A DNA stretch of 64,000 nucleotides from Gordonia mangrovi (GCF_024734075.1 NZ_CP102850.1:2666001-2730000); one strand, 5' to 3'; shown: positions 9,375-17,283, counted from the stretch's first letter. Made by a program: numbers and translations. The notes: a model not told the origin generated them from the sequence alone.

Positions 9375-9455
9375 TATGATCAAGGCGTGAGGCGATCAGT
9401 CGATTCGACTGATCCTGTCGCGCAACTCATCTTGCGTCTCTGCTGCTGGCGTTGA
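9375..9455 (+). CDS. Possible leaderless 22-codon ORF with -10 box
   Basis: A good -10 hexamer TATGAT (9375-9380) is followed after six bases by GTG at 9387, the spacing expected of a leaderless actinobacterial transcript. The ORF runs to TGA at 9453-9455 and encodes 22 residues ending LRLCCWR. A weak -35 (TTGCGT, 9350-9355) is 19 bases upstream. A perfect inverted repeat (9394-9414) covers its first codons. It could be a small leader peptide or a chance frame; nothing recognisable follows it directly. Confidence 0.3.
   Translation, partial: YDQGVRRSVDSTDPVAQLILRLCCWR
9394..9414. promoter_or_regulatory. Perfect inverted repeat with 10-bp arms, candidate operator
   Basis: GATCAGTCGA and TCGACTGATC flank a single central base. 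The repeat begins just after the TATGAT -10 box of a plus-strand promoter, so a bound protein would block that promoter. It lies in the control region between the importer operon and glnT. It has no T-tract, so it is not a typical terminator. Confidence 0.55.
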
Positions 9456-9582
9456 GTCGGCTTTGCACCAGTCGTCTGGTTCACCTCAAGGAGCTCTGAC
9501 TCATCCGACGCAGGGGTCGTTGACCGGGTCGTCGAACATGCGGTCCCATCCGCCGCGATCGACACACAGGACTCACGACTCG

Positions 9583-9598
9583 GTAACCGGCTGGAAAC
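9583..9598 (+). promoter_or_regulatory. GlnR-type nitrogen-control box
   Basis: GTAAC, six bases, GAAAC. This matches the actinobacterial GlnR site pattern (AC-n9-AC within GTnAC-n6-GnAAC). It ends 21 bases before a -35-like hexamer and 83 bases before the glnT-like start, a position suited to activation under nitrogen limitation. GlnR control of a homologous glnT cluster in Mycobacterium smegmatis is, to my knowledge, reported, which supports the call. Confidence 0.65.
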
Positions 9599-9619
9599 AA
9601 TCGCGAGGTCTACTCGGTG

Positions 9620-9649
9620 TAGACAACGTTTCCCTACAGGGGACATAAT
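9620..9649 (+). promoter_or_regulatory. Promoter of the glnT-like operon
   Basis: TAGACA (-35, 9620-9625) and CATAAT (-10, 9644-9649) are separated by 18 bases and would start transcription near 9656, about 26 bases before the ATG. This is the best sigma-A-like pair in the interval and lies just downstream of the GlnR-type box. The rest of the 9219-9681 gap has no other supported gene. Confidence 0.5.
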
Positions 9650-9681
9650 GAACCTGGACATCCACACAACGGAGAAGCACC

Positions 9682-11028
9682 ATGACTGACCGCAACGAAC
9701 TCGCCGACCTGTGCGCGGCCTCGGGGACAAAGTTCATCCTCGCCCTCTTCGTCGACCTCCGGGGAAAGCCGTGTGCCAAGCTCGTCCCGGTGGAGGCCGT
9801 CGATGAATTGGCCACTGAGGGTGTCGGCTTCGCCGGATACGCGGTGGGTGCCATCGGGCAGGAACCCAAAGATCCCGACCTGATCGCGATCCCGGACCCG
9901 GCCTCCTTCACTCCGATCCCGTTCATCAAGGAAGGTCTCGCGGTCGTGCACTGCGACCCACACGTCGAGGGCAAGCCGTGGCCGTTCGCGCCGCGCAATA
10001 TCCTGAAGTCGCTGATCTCGCAGGCGGCTGACGCCGGCTTCGAGCCGTGGGTGGGCGCGGAGGTCGAATACTTCCTGCTCAAGCGGGATGCCAACGGTGC
10101 GCTCGTCACCGCCGACGACGCCGACGATTCGGATCAGCCGTGCTACGACGTTCGGGGCCTGACACGGATGTACGAGCACCTCACAGCCGTATCCACGGCG
10201 ATGAATCAGCTGGGGTGGAGCAACTACGCCAACGACCACGAAGACGGCAACGGTCAGTTCGAGCAGAATTTCAAGTATGCCGAGGCGCTGGTCACCGCCG
10301 ACCGGGTCATCACGCTGCGGTACCTGCTGTCGACGATCGCCGCCGAACGCGGCATGGTTGCGACGTTCATGCCCAAGCCGTTCGCCGAGCGTACTGGCTC
10401 CGGTCTGCACTTCCATCTGTCACTGACCTCCGGCGGTGCACCGGTGTTTCCCGACTCCGCAGGAGAGGACGAGCGGGGACTCGGATTGTCGCCTACCGCC
10501 TACGGTTTCGTGGGAGGCGTGCTGGAGCACGCCTGCGCGCTGCAAGCACTGATGGCCCCGACGGTCAACTCCTACAAGCGAACCGGCGCGACTGCCACCC
10601 GGTCGGGCGCATCCTGGGCGCCGCGTCGGGCCACCTATGGCGGGAACGATCGAACCCACTATGTGCGGGTCCCCGACGAACAGCGCGTCGAGCTGCGCGG
10701 CGGTGACGGTTCGGCCAACCCTTATCTGGCCATCGCCGCCGCACTCGGCGCCGGACTCGACGGCGTCAAGCGCAGCCTCGACCCGGGCGAGATCGGTAGC
10801 TGTCCCGAGCACATCGACGCTTTGCCGCTGACCCTGCTGCATGCCGTCGAGGCGCTCGACACCGACCCGGTGATCACCGGTGTGCTCAACGCCGCAGTGC
10901 CCGACATCGAGGACGGTGCGAGTGGTCCTGTCTCGGAGTACTTCTCCCGGCTCAAGCGCGAGGAGTTCTTCGCGTGGCATTCCGCGGTGTCTCCGTGGGA
11001 GATCGACAACTACCTGACCGCCTTCTAG
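9682..11028 (+). CDS. glnT: Glutamine synthetase-like enzyme, GlnT / gamma-glutamylmethylamide synthetase family
   Basis: A 448-residue glutamine synthetase fold protein of the GlnT/GmaS group, which ligates ammonia or a small amine to the gamma-carboxyl of glutamate with ATP. The metal-site segment GAEVEYFLL near residue 124, the NDHEDGNGQFEQNF stretch, the GSGLHFHLS ATP/metal motif near 238 and the R-rich substrate segment (TATRSGASWAPRRA) are all present. The C-terminal Tyr-adenylylation loop of GSI enzymes is not recognisable. Three glutamate-synthase-like genes follow at once, the arrangement of gmaS-mgsABC (N-methylglutamate pathway) and of rhizobial glnT-glxBCD. Whether the amine is ammonia, methylamine or something larger cannot be decided here. 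Confidence 0.85.
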   Translation: MTDRNELADLCAASGTKFILALFVDLRGKPCAKLVPVEAVDELATEGVGFAGYAVGAIGQEPKDPDLIAIPDPASFTPIPFIKEGLAVVHCDPHVEGKPWPFAPRNILKSLISQAADAGFEPWVGAEVEYFLLKRDANGALVTADDADDSDQPCYDVRGLTRMYEHLTAVSTAMNQLGWSNYANDHEDGNGQFEQNFKYAEALVTADRVITLRYLLSTIAAERGMVATFMPKPFAERTGSGLHFHLSLTSGGAPVFPDSAGEDERGLGLSPTAYGFVGGVLEHACALQALMAPTVNSYKRTGATATRSGASWAPRRATYGGNDRTHYVRVPDEQRVELRGGDGSANPYLAIAAALGAGLDGVKRSLDPGEIGSCPEHIDALPLTLLHAVEALDTDPVITGVLNAAVPDIEDGASGPVSEYFSRLKREEFFAWHSAVSPWEIDNYLTAF

Positions 11029-11083
11029 AACCCTCACCGGCACATCCCAGCCAGACACGTTCGAGAAAGACAAGGAAACCACC

Positions 11084-11992
11084 ATGTGCGGAATCGTCGG
11101 GTTGCACTTGCGCAACCCCGAACTCCACCCACGCCTCGGCGAGCTTCTCGGCCAGATGCTCGGCGAAATGCAGGACCGCGGCGCCGACTCGGCCGGTATC
11201 GCCATCTACGGTGACCCGACGTGGTCGCCGGCCGGCCACGGATGTGTGTCGCTGCTGGAGACCGGTGTTGAGGCAGCCGAACTCGACGCGGCCACCGCGG
11301 CCGTCGGCGCGGAGTTGGGAAGCGAGGTCACCGCACAGCTCGTCGACGACACCCTCGTCCTCGCCGCGGCCGACGTCGACGCGGAGACGCTGCTGACCGC
11401 AGTGACCTCCGTGTATCCCGAGGCCCTGGTCGCCGGCTTCGGCGCCGACCTCACTGTCCTCAAGGGGGTCGGGGCGCCGCGGGATCTGGTGCAGTCCTGG
11501 GGACTTCCGAGCGCAAGCGGCTGGCAGGGCGTCGGGCACACCCGCATGGCCACCGAGTCGGCGGTGACCTCCTCGGGTGCCCATCCGTTCGCGGTCGGAC
11601 CCGAGCAGTGCCTGGTGCACAATGGATCGTTCTCCAACCACGCGACCATCCGTCGTGAGCTGCGCGCCGAAGGGGTGTCCTTCGACAGCGAGAACGACAC
11701 CGAAGTCGGCGCCCGATTCGTGGCCCATCAGCTCGCACAGGGCAAGGATGTGGAGACCGCACTGAAGGAGGTGTGCACCACCTTCGACGGCTTCTACACC
11801 CTGTTGGTGTCCAATCACGACTCCTTCGCCGTGGTGCGCGACGCCATCGCCTGCAAACCGGCAGTCATCGCCGAAACCGACGACTGGGTCGCCATGGCCA
11901 GCGAGTACCGCGCGCTGGCGAACCTGCCCGGCGTAGAGAATGCACGTATCTGGGAACCCGAGCCTGAGGTGGTCTACGCATGGACACGCTGA
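11084..11992 (+). CDS. Class II glutamine amidotransferase subunit, GlxB/MgsA-like
   Basis: A 302-residue stand-alone Ntn glutaminase. It starts MCGIVGLH, so Cys2 becomes the nucleophile after Met removal. GHTRMATES (near residue 151) and VHNGSFSNH, with the oxyanion Asn, are the usual class II motifs. It should release NH3 or an amine from glutamine or a gamma-glutamyl-amide and pass it to the FMN subunit. It lies 55 bases after glnT, and its 3' end overlaps the next gene by 13 bases, so the subunits are likely made in register. Confidence 0.88.
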   Translation: MCGIVGLHLRNPELHPRLGELLGQMLGEMQDRGADSAGIAIYGDPTWSPAGHGCVSLLETGVEAAELDAATAAVGAELGSEVTAQLVDDTLVLAAADVDAETLLTAVTSVYPEALVAGFGADLTVLKGVGAPRDLVQSWGLPSASGWQGVGHTRMATESAVTSSGAHPFAVGPEQCLVHNGSFSNHATIRRELRAEGVSFDSENDTEVGARFVAHQLAQGKDVETALKEVCTTFDGFYTLLVSNHDSFAVVRDAIACKPAVIAETDDWVAMASEYRALANLPGVENARIWEPEPEVVYAWTR

Positions 11993-12672
11993 ACTCCAAC
12001 ACATTCGACCTGGCCACCACGCCGCTGCGGGAGATCAACGCCGCACTACACAGCGACGATGTCGCCGGTGAGATCGTCATCGAGCACCCGTCGGGCGCGC
12101 ACAGCGTGGCCGCCGGAGTGAACGCACCGGTCAAGGTCACCGTCAACGGCCACGTCGGCTACTACGCGGCCGGTATGAACCAGCAGGCCGAGATCACCAT
12201 CAACGGCAACGCGGGCACTGGTGTGGCCGAGAACATGATGAGCGGCACCGTGGTCGTCAAAGGCAACGCCTCGCAGTCGGCCGGTGCCACCGCGCACGGC
12301 GGCCTCTTGGTGGTCGAAGGTGACGCGGCGGCACGCTGCGGCATCTCGATGAAGGGTGTCGACATCGTCGTCGGCGGCAACGTCGGCCACAACAGTGCCT
12401 TCATGGCTCAGGCCGGGCGCATGGTGGTGCGCGGCGATGCCGGTGACGGACTGGGAGATTCGATCTACGAGACCCGCATCTACGTCCGCGGCGAGGTCGG
12501 CTCGCTCGGCGCGGATTGCGTCGCCAAGCCGATGCGTGCCGAGCACCTCGACGAATTGGCGGGTCTGCTGAAGGCCGCCGGCTTCAAGGATGACGATCCC
12601 AGGGACTACACCCGCTACGGCTCGGCCCGCGAGCTCTACCACTTCCACGCCGACAACACGTCAGCGTACTGA
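11980..12672 (+). CDS. GXGXG-domain glutamate synthase-like subunit, GlxC/MgsB-like
   Basis: A 230-residue protein made mostly of the right-handed beta-helix GXGXG domain found at the C-terminus of GltB. The repeats are easy to see as successive VTVNG, ITING, VVVKG, LVVEG, IVVGG, MVVRG and IYVRG strands spaced about 20 residues apart (residues 50-170). The domain is structural and links the amidotransferase and FMN domains in the complex. A short C-terminal tail with a KDDDPRDYTRYG segment follows. In conventional glutamate synthase this domain is fused; here it is a separate gene. Confidence 0.88.
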   Translation: MDTLNSNTFDLATTPLREINAALHSDDVAGEIVIEHPSGAHSVAAGVNAPVKVTVNGHVGYYAAGMNQQAEITINGNAGTGVAENMMSGTVVVKGNASQSAGATAHGGLLVVEGDAAARCGISMKGVDIVVGGNVGHNSAFMAQAGRMVVRGDAGDGLGDSIYETRIYVRGEVGSLGADCVAKPMRAEHLDELAGLLKAAGFKDDDPRDYTRYGSARELYHFHADNTSAY

Positions 12673-12689
12673 GCATTTCGGAGAACACC

Positions 12690-14021
12690 ATGACCGACAC
12701 CCGATCGATCGAACAGCGCGGGCTGCGCGAGTCCGCCACCTTCGACCGCACCACCATCGCCGCCATCCAGCGGGCCGCCGACACCGGAATCTATGACATC
12801 CGCGGATGGGGCGCCAAGCGCAAACTCCCGCACTTCGATGACCTGCTCTTCCTCGGTGCGTCGATGTCGCGCTACCCGCTCGAGGGATACCGCGAGCGCT
12901 GCGACACCGACGTCGTGCTCGGTAGCCGAAATGCCAAGTATCCGTTGCACCTCGATACTCCCGTCACCATCGCCGGGATGAGCTTCGGTGCACTGTCCGC
13001 GGGCGCCAAGGAAGCCCTGGGACGCGGCGCGTCGGAGGTCGGGACGTCGACCACCACCGGCGACGGTGGCATGACCCCGGAGGAGCGGGGGCAGTCGAAG
13101 AACCTCGTGTATCAGTATCTGCCGTCGCGGTACGGGATGAACCCCGACGACCTGCGTCGCGCCGATGCCATCGAGATCGTGCTCGGCCAGGGCGCGAAGC
13201 CCGGCGGTGGCGGAATGCTGCTGGGCCAGAAGATCTCCGAACGTGTCGCAGCGATGCGCACCCTGCCGCAGGGTATCGATCAGCGCAGCGCGTGCCGGCA
13301 TCCGGACTGGACCGGCCCCGACGACCTCGCCATCAAGATCAACGAGTTGCGCGAGATCACCGACTGGGAGAAGCCGATCTACGTCAAGGTCGGCGCCACC
13401 CGCACCTACTACGACGTGAAGCTGGCCGTGCACTCCGGCGCCGACGTCGTCGTCGTCGACGGCATGCAGGGCGGCACCGCGGCGACCCAGGACGTGTTCA
13501 TCGAACATGTCGGCATCCCGACACTGGCGGCGATTCCGCAGGCGGTACAGGCGTTTCAGGAGTTGGGAGTTCACCGCGAGGTGCAGCTCATCGTGTCGGG
13601 CGGCATCCGCAACGGAGCGGATGTCGCGAAGGCCATGGCGCTGGGGGCCGACGCCGTCGCCATCGGAACTGCCGCACTGATCGCGTTGGGCGACAACGAT
13701 CCCCGCTACACCGCCGAGTACGAGGCGCTGGGTTCGGCCGCCGGGTATTACGACGATTTCCAGGACGGCAAGGACCCGGCGGGCATCAGCACCCAGGACC
13801 CGGCGCTGTCGGCGCGGTTCGACCCGGTCGAGGGTGGACGCCGGCTGGCCAACTTCCTGCGCGTGATGACCATGGAAGCCCAGACCATCGCCCGCGCCTG
13901 CGGCAAGGCGCATCTGCAGCATCTCGAGCCCGAGGACCTGGTGGCGATCACCATTGAGGCCTCCGCGATGGCCCGGGTGCCGCTGGCCGGTACGAGCTGG
14001 ATTCCGGGCGCCGGGTTCTGA
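12690..14021 (+). CDS. FMN-binding glutamate synthase-like subunit, GlxD/MgsC-like, lacking Fe-S cysteines
   Basis: A 443-residue TIM-barrel subunit that would transfer the released amine to 2-oxoglutarate. Visible features are GMSFGALS near residue 93, the GDGGM turn, KVGATRTYYDVKLAVHSGADVV with the catalytic and phosphate region, GMQGGTAA, the FMN-phosphate segment VSGGIRNGADVAKAMALGADAV, and a C-terminal LEPEDL and ASAMARVPLAG block typical of GlxD. In place of the C-x5-C-x4-C [3Fe-4S] motif, just before (S/T)TQDP, the sequence reads GYYDDFQDGKDPAG, with no cysteine. It is the last gene of the glnT operon. No NADPH-linked GltD-type partner is encoded nearby. Confidence 0.88.
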   Translation: MTDTRSIEQRGLRESATFDRTTIAAIQRAADTGIYDIRGWGAKRKLPHFDDLLFLGASMSRYPLEGYRERCDTDVVLGSRNAKYPLHLDTPVTIAGMSFGALSAGAKEALGRGASEVGTSTTTGDGGMTPEERGQSKNLVYQYLPSRYGMNPDDLRRADAIEIVLGQGAKPGGGGMLLGQKISERVAAMRTLPQGIDQRSACRHPDWTGPDDLAIKINELREITDWEKPIYVKVGATRTYYDVKLAVHSGADVVVVDGMQGGTAATQDVFIEHVGIPTLAAIPQAVQAFQELGVHREVQLIVSGGIRNGADVAKAMALGADAVAIGTAALIALGDNDPRYTAEYEALGSAAGYYDDFQDGKDPAGISTQDPALSARFDPVEGGRRLANFLRVMTMEAQTIARACGKAHLQHLEPEDLVAITIEASAMARVPLAGTSWIPGAGF

Positions 14022-14105
14022 GCCGGCGCCATCACCGACCGGCGTTCCGGATCGCGAACGGGGTGTTCGCGGAAATCGACGTGACTCAGCGATCAAGCAC
14101 TCGGG

Positions 14106-15695
14106 CTAATCGGGCTCCCCGACTTCCCGTCGGAGGCGATTTCGCTCGCGTTCCTGCTGCCGGCGAGCGTGTTTGGCCGCCAACCGGGTCTTTGATCGGG
14201 TGGGTGGTGGAGGCGTCGGGTTCCGGGGTGGGCCGGAGTCATCGGGCGGCGCGGGTGGGTCCGGTGACGCGAACCGGATACGCAACAGTCCGGGGAACAT
14301 GCTCTCGAGATTATCGGGGTCGCCCTCGATCACCAGCCCTTCGGGCGTGGTGAACTCGGTGCGAAGACGGCCGCTGCAGTCGCGGTACATGTCGTCGACC
14401 CAGCGACCGAAGGTCTTGAGAATGTGGAAGAACCGACCTTTGATGTTCAGGTTCTCCGGCACGGTCTGTCCACCTGCCGCGGGATCGGCGTGGTTGTACT
14501 CGTGAACATGTTCGACATCGCCCTCGAACGCGGGTGTCGCATTGCCGGGTACCACGCTGTGTCCATCGCGGACCCGGACATAGTTGTCCAGAGCAACGGA
14601 GGGGCGGTACGGGTCCGAGGGCAGATGCGCGGGGAGGGTGTAGGTACCGTCCGGATTCTGCGGAGTGCCTTTCGGGACCAACCTCTTGACGACGGCGTCC
14701 GGTCGCGCCGCCAGGTCTCGCACGTGTTCGTCCGAGATCACTCCGTGCCCGTCGACGAACCCGGCGTTGTCGGCGGTGCCTGCGAGGGTTCCCTCGTCGC
14801 AGACGACATGAATGACCACCTTGGCATCCACCGGGGGCACCGTGGTCGGCTCAGGAATCTGTGCGGCACAGTCCTCTCGGCCGCACAGACATTCGAACCG
14901 GGTGCCCGACAGCAGTGCGAACATCGCGTCCGAGGCACGCTGCGCCTTCGTGCGTTCGTCATAAGCGCACACCGCGGCCGCCAGAGACGTGACGGCTGCC
15001 GCGGCGATACGGACGTTCTCCGCCGCCATCGTGGCAGAAATCTCCGCCATCCCATCCGGCTGCGGCTTGGTCGACATCCGCCGATCGGCCAGTGCCCGTC
15101 TGCGTGCTTCTCGGACCGCGTCCGGGTCGTGGCGGAAGACAACGCGGTCGATCATGTCTCGCAATCGCTCGGCCGACCACGCGCCACGGTGCATGTCCAA
15201 CTCGGCCGCGATCTCGGCATCCACGTCGGCCATGCAGGCATGCCCGGTGAGCAGATCGGTCCGCGCGATGATCGTCGCGACGCGGGCCTGGGAGATCTGG
15301 CCGTTGCGGAGTCGCTCGGCGACGGCGGGAAGCCGATCCCGCAGGGCGACCGCCTCGCGCAGGAGCTGCTCGGCGGCAGTCTGGGAAACGCTCAGCGCCA
15401 ACGCGATCCGAGCTGCGCAGTCGGCGAAACCGTCGACCACAAACACGTCCTCCGGACGTTTCCCATCGCTGACAACTCGGCGATGGAGTTCGGCGGCGAG
15501 CTGATAGTCGTGCCAGGCCAGATAAGCTCGTCCGCGTTGCGACGAGGCAATCGACCCGAGCAGGCCATTGGTATCGGCGTCGGCGACCTCGTCGCCATGG
15601 AGACGGCCGGTGAAGCGGGGCGCAAGATCCGGCCACGGCGAGGGTTCACCCCACCATGACGACAACGCCCAATCGCGACTCGACACCGCCAGCAC
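14106..15695 (-). CDS. 13E12/DUF222 family protein with degenerate HNH domain
   Basis: A 529-residue member of the actinobacterial 13E12 repeat family (DUF222 N-terminal domain and C-terminal HNH nuclease). The alpha-helical DUF222 part (residues 40-300) is intact. In the HNH region near residue 380 the family pattern CRFPGC is replaced by SVVPGN and the later LCRxHH by IKGRFFH, so the zinc cysteines are gone, although DVEHVHEYNHADPAAGG survives. A Pro-rich and basic tail follows. Start is GTG, with weak ribosome sites; another GTG at 15686 is equally possible. It may be a catalytically dead copy of a multicopy family whose function is unknown. Confidence 0.8.
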   Translation of the reverse strand: MLAVSSRDWALSSWWGEPSPWPDLAPRFTGRLHGDEVADADTNGLLGSIASSQRGRAYLAWHDYQLAAELHRRVVSDGKRPEDVFVVDGFADCAARIALALSVSQTAAEQLLREAVALRDRLPAVAERLRNGQISQARVATIIARTDLLTGHACMADVDAEIAAELDMHRGAWSAERLRDMIDRVVFRHDPDAVREARRRALADRRMSTKPQPDGMAEISATMAAENVRIAAAAVTSLAAAVCAYDERTKAQRASDAMFALLSGTRFECLCGREDCAAQIPEPTTVPPVDAKVVIHVVCDEGTLAGTADNAGFVDGHGVISDEHVRDLAARPDAVVKRLVPKGTPQNPDGTYTLPAHLPSDPYRPSVALDNYVRVRDGHSVVPGNATPAFEGDVEHVHEYNHADPAAGGQTVPENLNIKGRFFHILKTFGRWVDDMYRDCSGRLRTEFTTPEGLVIEGDPDNLESMFPGLLRIRFASPDPPAPPDDSGPPRNPTPPPPTRSKTRLAAKHARRQQERERNRLRREVGEPD

Positions 15696-16067
15696 CTTTC
15701 AGAGAACGGACACGGCGAAACCACACGTCCCACATAGCTCTGAAAGTGAACGGCCCCCGCGGGCCGATCCGATATCACATCAACACTTCGATTTCGCTGG
15801 TTGCCAATGTATGCCTTTGCACCGACAAGATTGTCTGCGCAGGTCATGTGCGGTCTCGTTCATTCCGGATGAATCGCGCGCACCTGAACCTCGACCAGCG
15901 CTCGTTCCTCCATCGGATCGTGCAGAGGCGAAGCGGACCCGCACGGCATCGGCGGCGTCGAGACCTGCGGCCGATGACGCCGCACACGATCGCCGCGCCC
16001 TTCTGCGCAGGGAGTCGGCCGCACATTGGGCGGGGGCCTGCCGCCGCCCGCGACGGTCTGACGAGTT
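15696..16067. other. Intergenic, no gene supported
   Basis: This 372-base gap separates two minus-strand genes. It contains a short GC palindrome (about 15752-15765) and a comparatively AT-rich patch (15766-15840) that could carry the promoter of the 13E12 gene. The open frames across it lack ribosome sites and any family resemblance. Confidence 0.5.
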
Positions 16068-17132
16068 TCAGGCGCCCACGCGGTCCAGGCCGGCCAAGAA
16101 CTCGTCGACCCGCGGCCACGTCTGCGCGGTCGCCTCGCTGCCGGCGATCAGACCCAGGTGGCTGGTCTCGACGGTGGTGAAGTGCACCTCGGGCGAGTCG
16201 GCGAAGATCTCCACGCCGTGTCGCGCCGCACCCCAGCTGACGATCGCGTCGCGATGGCTGCCGAACAGCTGGATCGGGAGCGCGATGGATGTGAGGTCGA
16301 TGCTGCGATCACCGAATCGCAGTACGCCGCCGGCGATCTCGTCACGGAAGACCAAGTTCTCCCACATCTGCTCGGCCAGCTTGCCGGGATATCCGGGCAG
16401 CGTCTCCTGGAACCAGTCGATGACCTGCATCCGCGCCAACGCCTCCGTGTTGTCCGCGTTGCGGAGGATGTAGCCGGGCTTCTTGATCTCGCGTTCCCAC
16501 GCCGTCGCGCGGTACCCAAGGCGCACCAACGGCGCCGGGATGCCGCCCATCGCTTTCAGTGCGTACGTCACCGGAGCGGGACCGATCGGCCGGATGAGCG
16601 TCTTCACCAACGGATACGGTTGTACCAGCGAATAATTCAGCGGTGTGCCGACCGCGGTGATCGACCGGACGGGCAGGTCGGGATGTGCTGCTGCAGTGAG
16701 GAACGCGACGGTGCCGCCCAGGCTCCATGCGGCGAGGTCTACTGTGCTCGAAGTGTCGCCGTAGTCGGCGAGTACTTGTCCGATAGCGTCGGGGACGATG
16801 TCGTCGCAGAAGTCCTCGAATCCGAGATAGCGGTCGGCGTAACCCATCTCGCCGAAGTCGACCACGTACGGGATGCGTCCGGTCGCCAGCACTGCCGCGA
16901 CCACCGACATGTCCGGCGCGAGGTCGTAGCAGCGGGCCGGGACTGCAAGTGGCGGGATCAGCAGGACTGGTGGGCGTCCTGCACTGAGAGCCGCATCGAC
17001 GTCGTCGGTGGTTCCGTAGCGGCGTAGCGTCCGATGCCGCCCCTCGGAAAGGGTGACGTGCGAGGTGGGCTGGTCATCGGCCACGCGTTCACCGCGCGTC
17101 AGGCGGTAAAGGGTACGGACACCGTCGAGCAT
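16068..17132 (-). CDS. Alpha/beta hydrolase, PhaC-like
   Basis: A 354-residue alpha/beta hydrolase resembling the PHA-synthase-like group of mycobacteria. It has LLIPPLAVPARCYDL, a VYVxDxG-like stretch (IPYVVDFGEMGYAD), the nucleophile elbow AWSLGG with Ser near residue 140, and a late histidine in TSHLGLIAG. The nucleophile is Ser; true PHA synthases use Cys in the lipase-like box, so polymer synthesis is unlikely. I started it at ATG 17132 behind GGAAGGTG rather than at the longer upstream frame, which would cross a strong hairpin. It follows an acyl-CoA dehydrogenase on the same strand, suggesting lipid or ester metabolism. Confidence 0.8.
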   Translation of the reverse strand: MLDGVRTLYRLTRGERVADDQPTSHVTLSEGRHRTLRRYGTTDDVDAALSAGRPPVLLIPPLAVPARCYDLAPDMSVVAAVLATGRIPYVVDFGEMGYADRYLGFEDFCDDIVPDAIGQVLADYGDTSSTVDLAAWSLGGTVAFLTAAAHPDLPVRSITAVGTPLNYSLVQPYPLVKTLIRPIGPAPVTYALKAMGGIPAPLVRLGYRATAWEREIKKPGYILRNADNTEALARMQVIDWFQETLPGYPGKLAEQMWENLVFRDEIAGGVLRFGDRSIDLTSIALPIQLFGSHRDAIVSWGAARHGVEIFADSPEVHFTTVETSHLGLIAGSEATAQTWPRVDEFLAGLDRVGA

Positions 17133-17187
17133 GGGCACCTTCCGGTCTCGTTGGGACACGGGGTGTGATCGTACGGGAGGCTTGCCG

Positions 17188-17263
17188 TGACTGAAAACGG
17201 CCCCGTGAGGGCGATCCGAGGGGATATCCCCTCGGCGCCACCCCACGGGGCCGATTTCAGTCA
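17188..17263. repeat. Nested double palindrome / possible terminator
   Basis: Outer arms 17188-17207 and 17244-17263 pair at 19 of 20 positions, each carrying TGACTGAAA and CCCCGTG. Inside lies a perfect 20-bp palindrome, CCGAGGGGATATCCCCTCGG (17215-17234). The structure sits between the stop of the acyl-CoA dehydrogenase gene and the hydrolase start. It could act as a transcription terminator or an mRNA processing barrier. Confidence 0.75.
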
Positions 17264-17283
17264 GGCTGCGGTGCGACCGCGAT

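Noticed and set aside
8064..9455. A long plus-strand frame opposite the binding lipoprotein
   Set aside because: Composition is that of a complement shadow, and the minus-strand gene has a lipobox and a binding-protein fold. Only its last 22 codons, in a different context, are discussed as a leaderless ORF.
9380..9730. A 116-codon minus-strand frame over the glnT promoter
   Set aside because: It would cover the GlnR box and promoter, has no recognisable family and no good start.
15844..16119. A 91-codon Arg-rich minus-strand frame
   Set aside because: No ribosome site, overlaps the hydrolase end, and the residues look like GC-rich noise.
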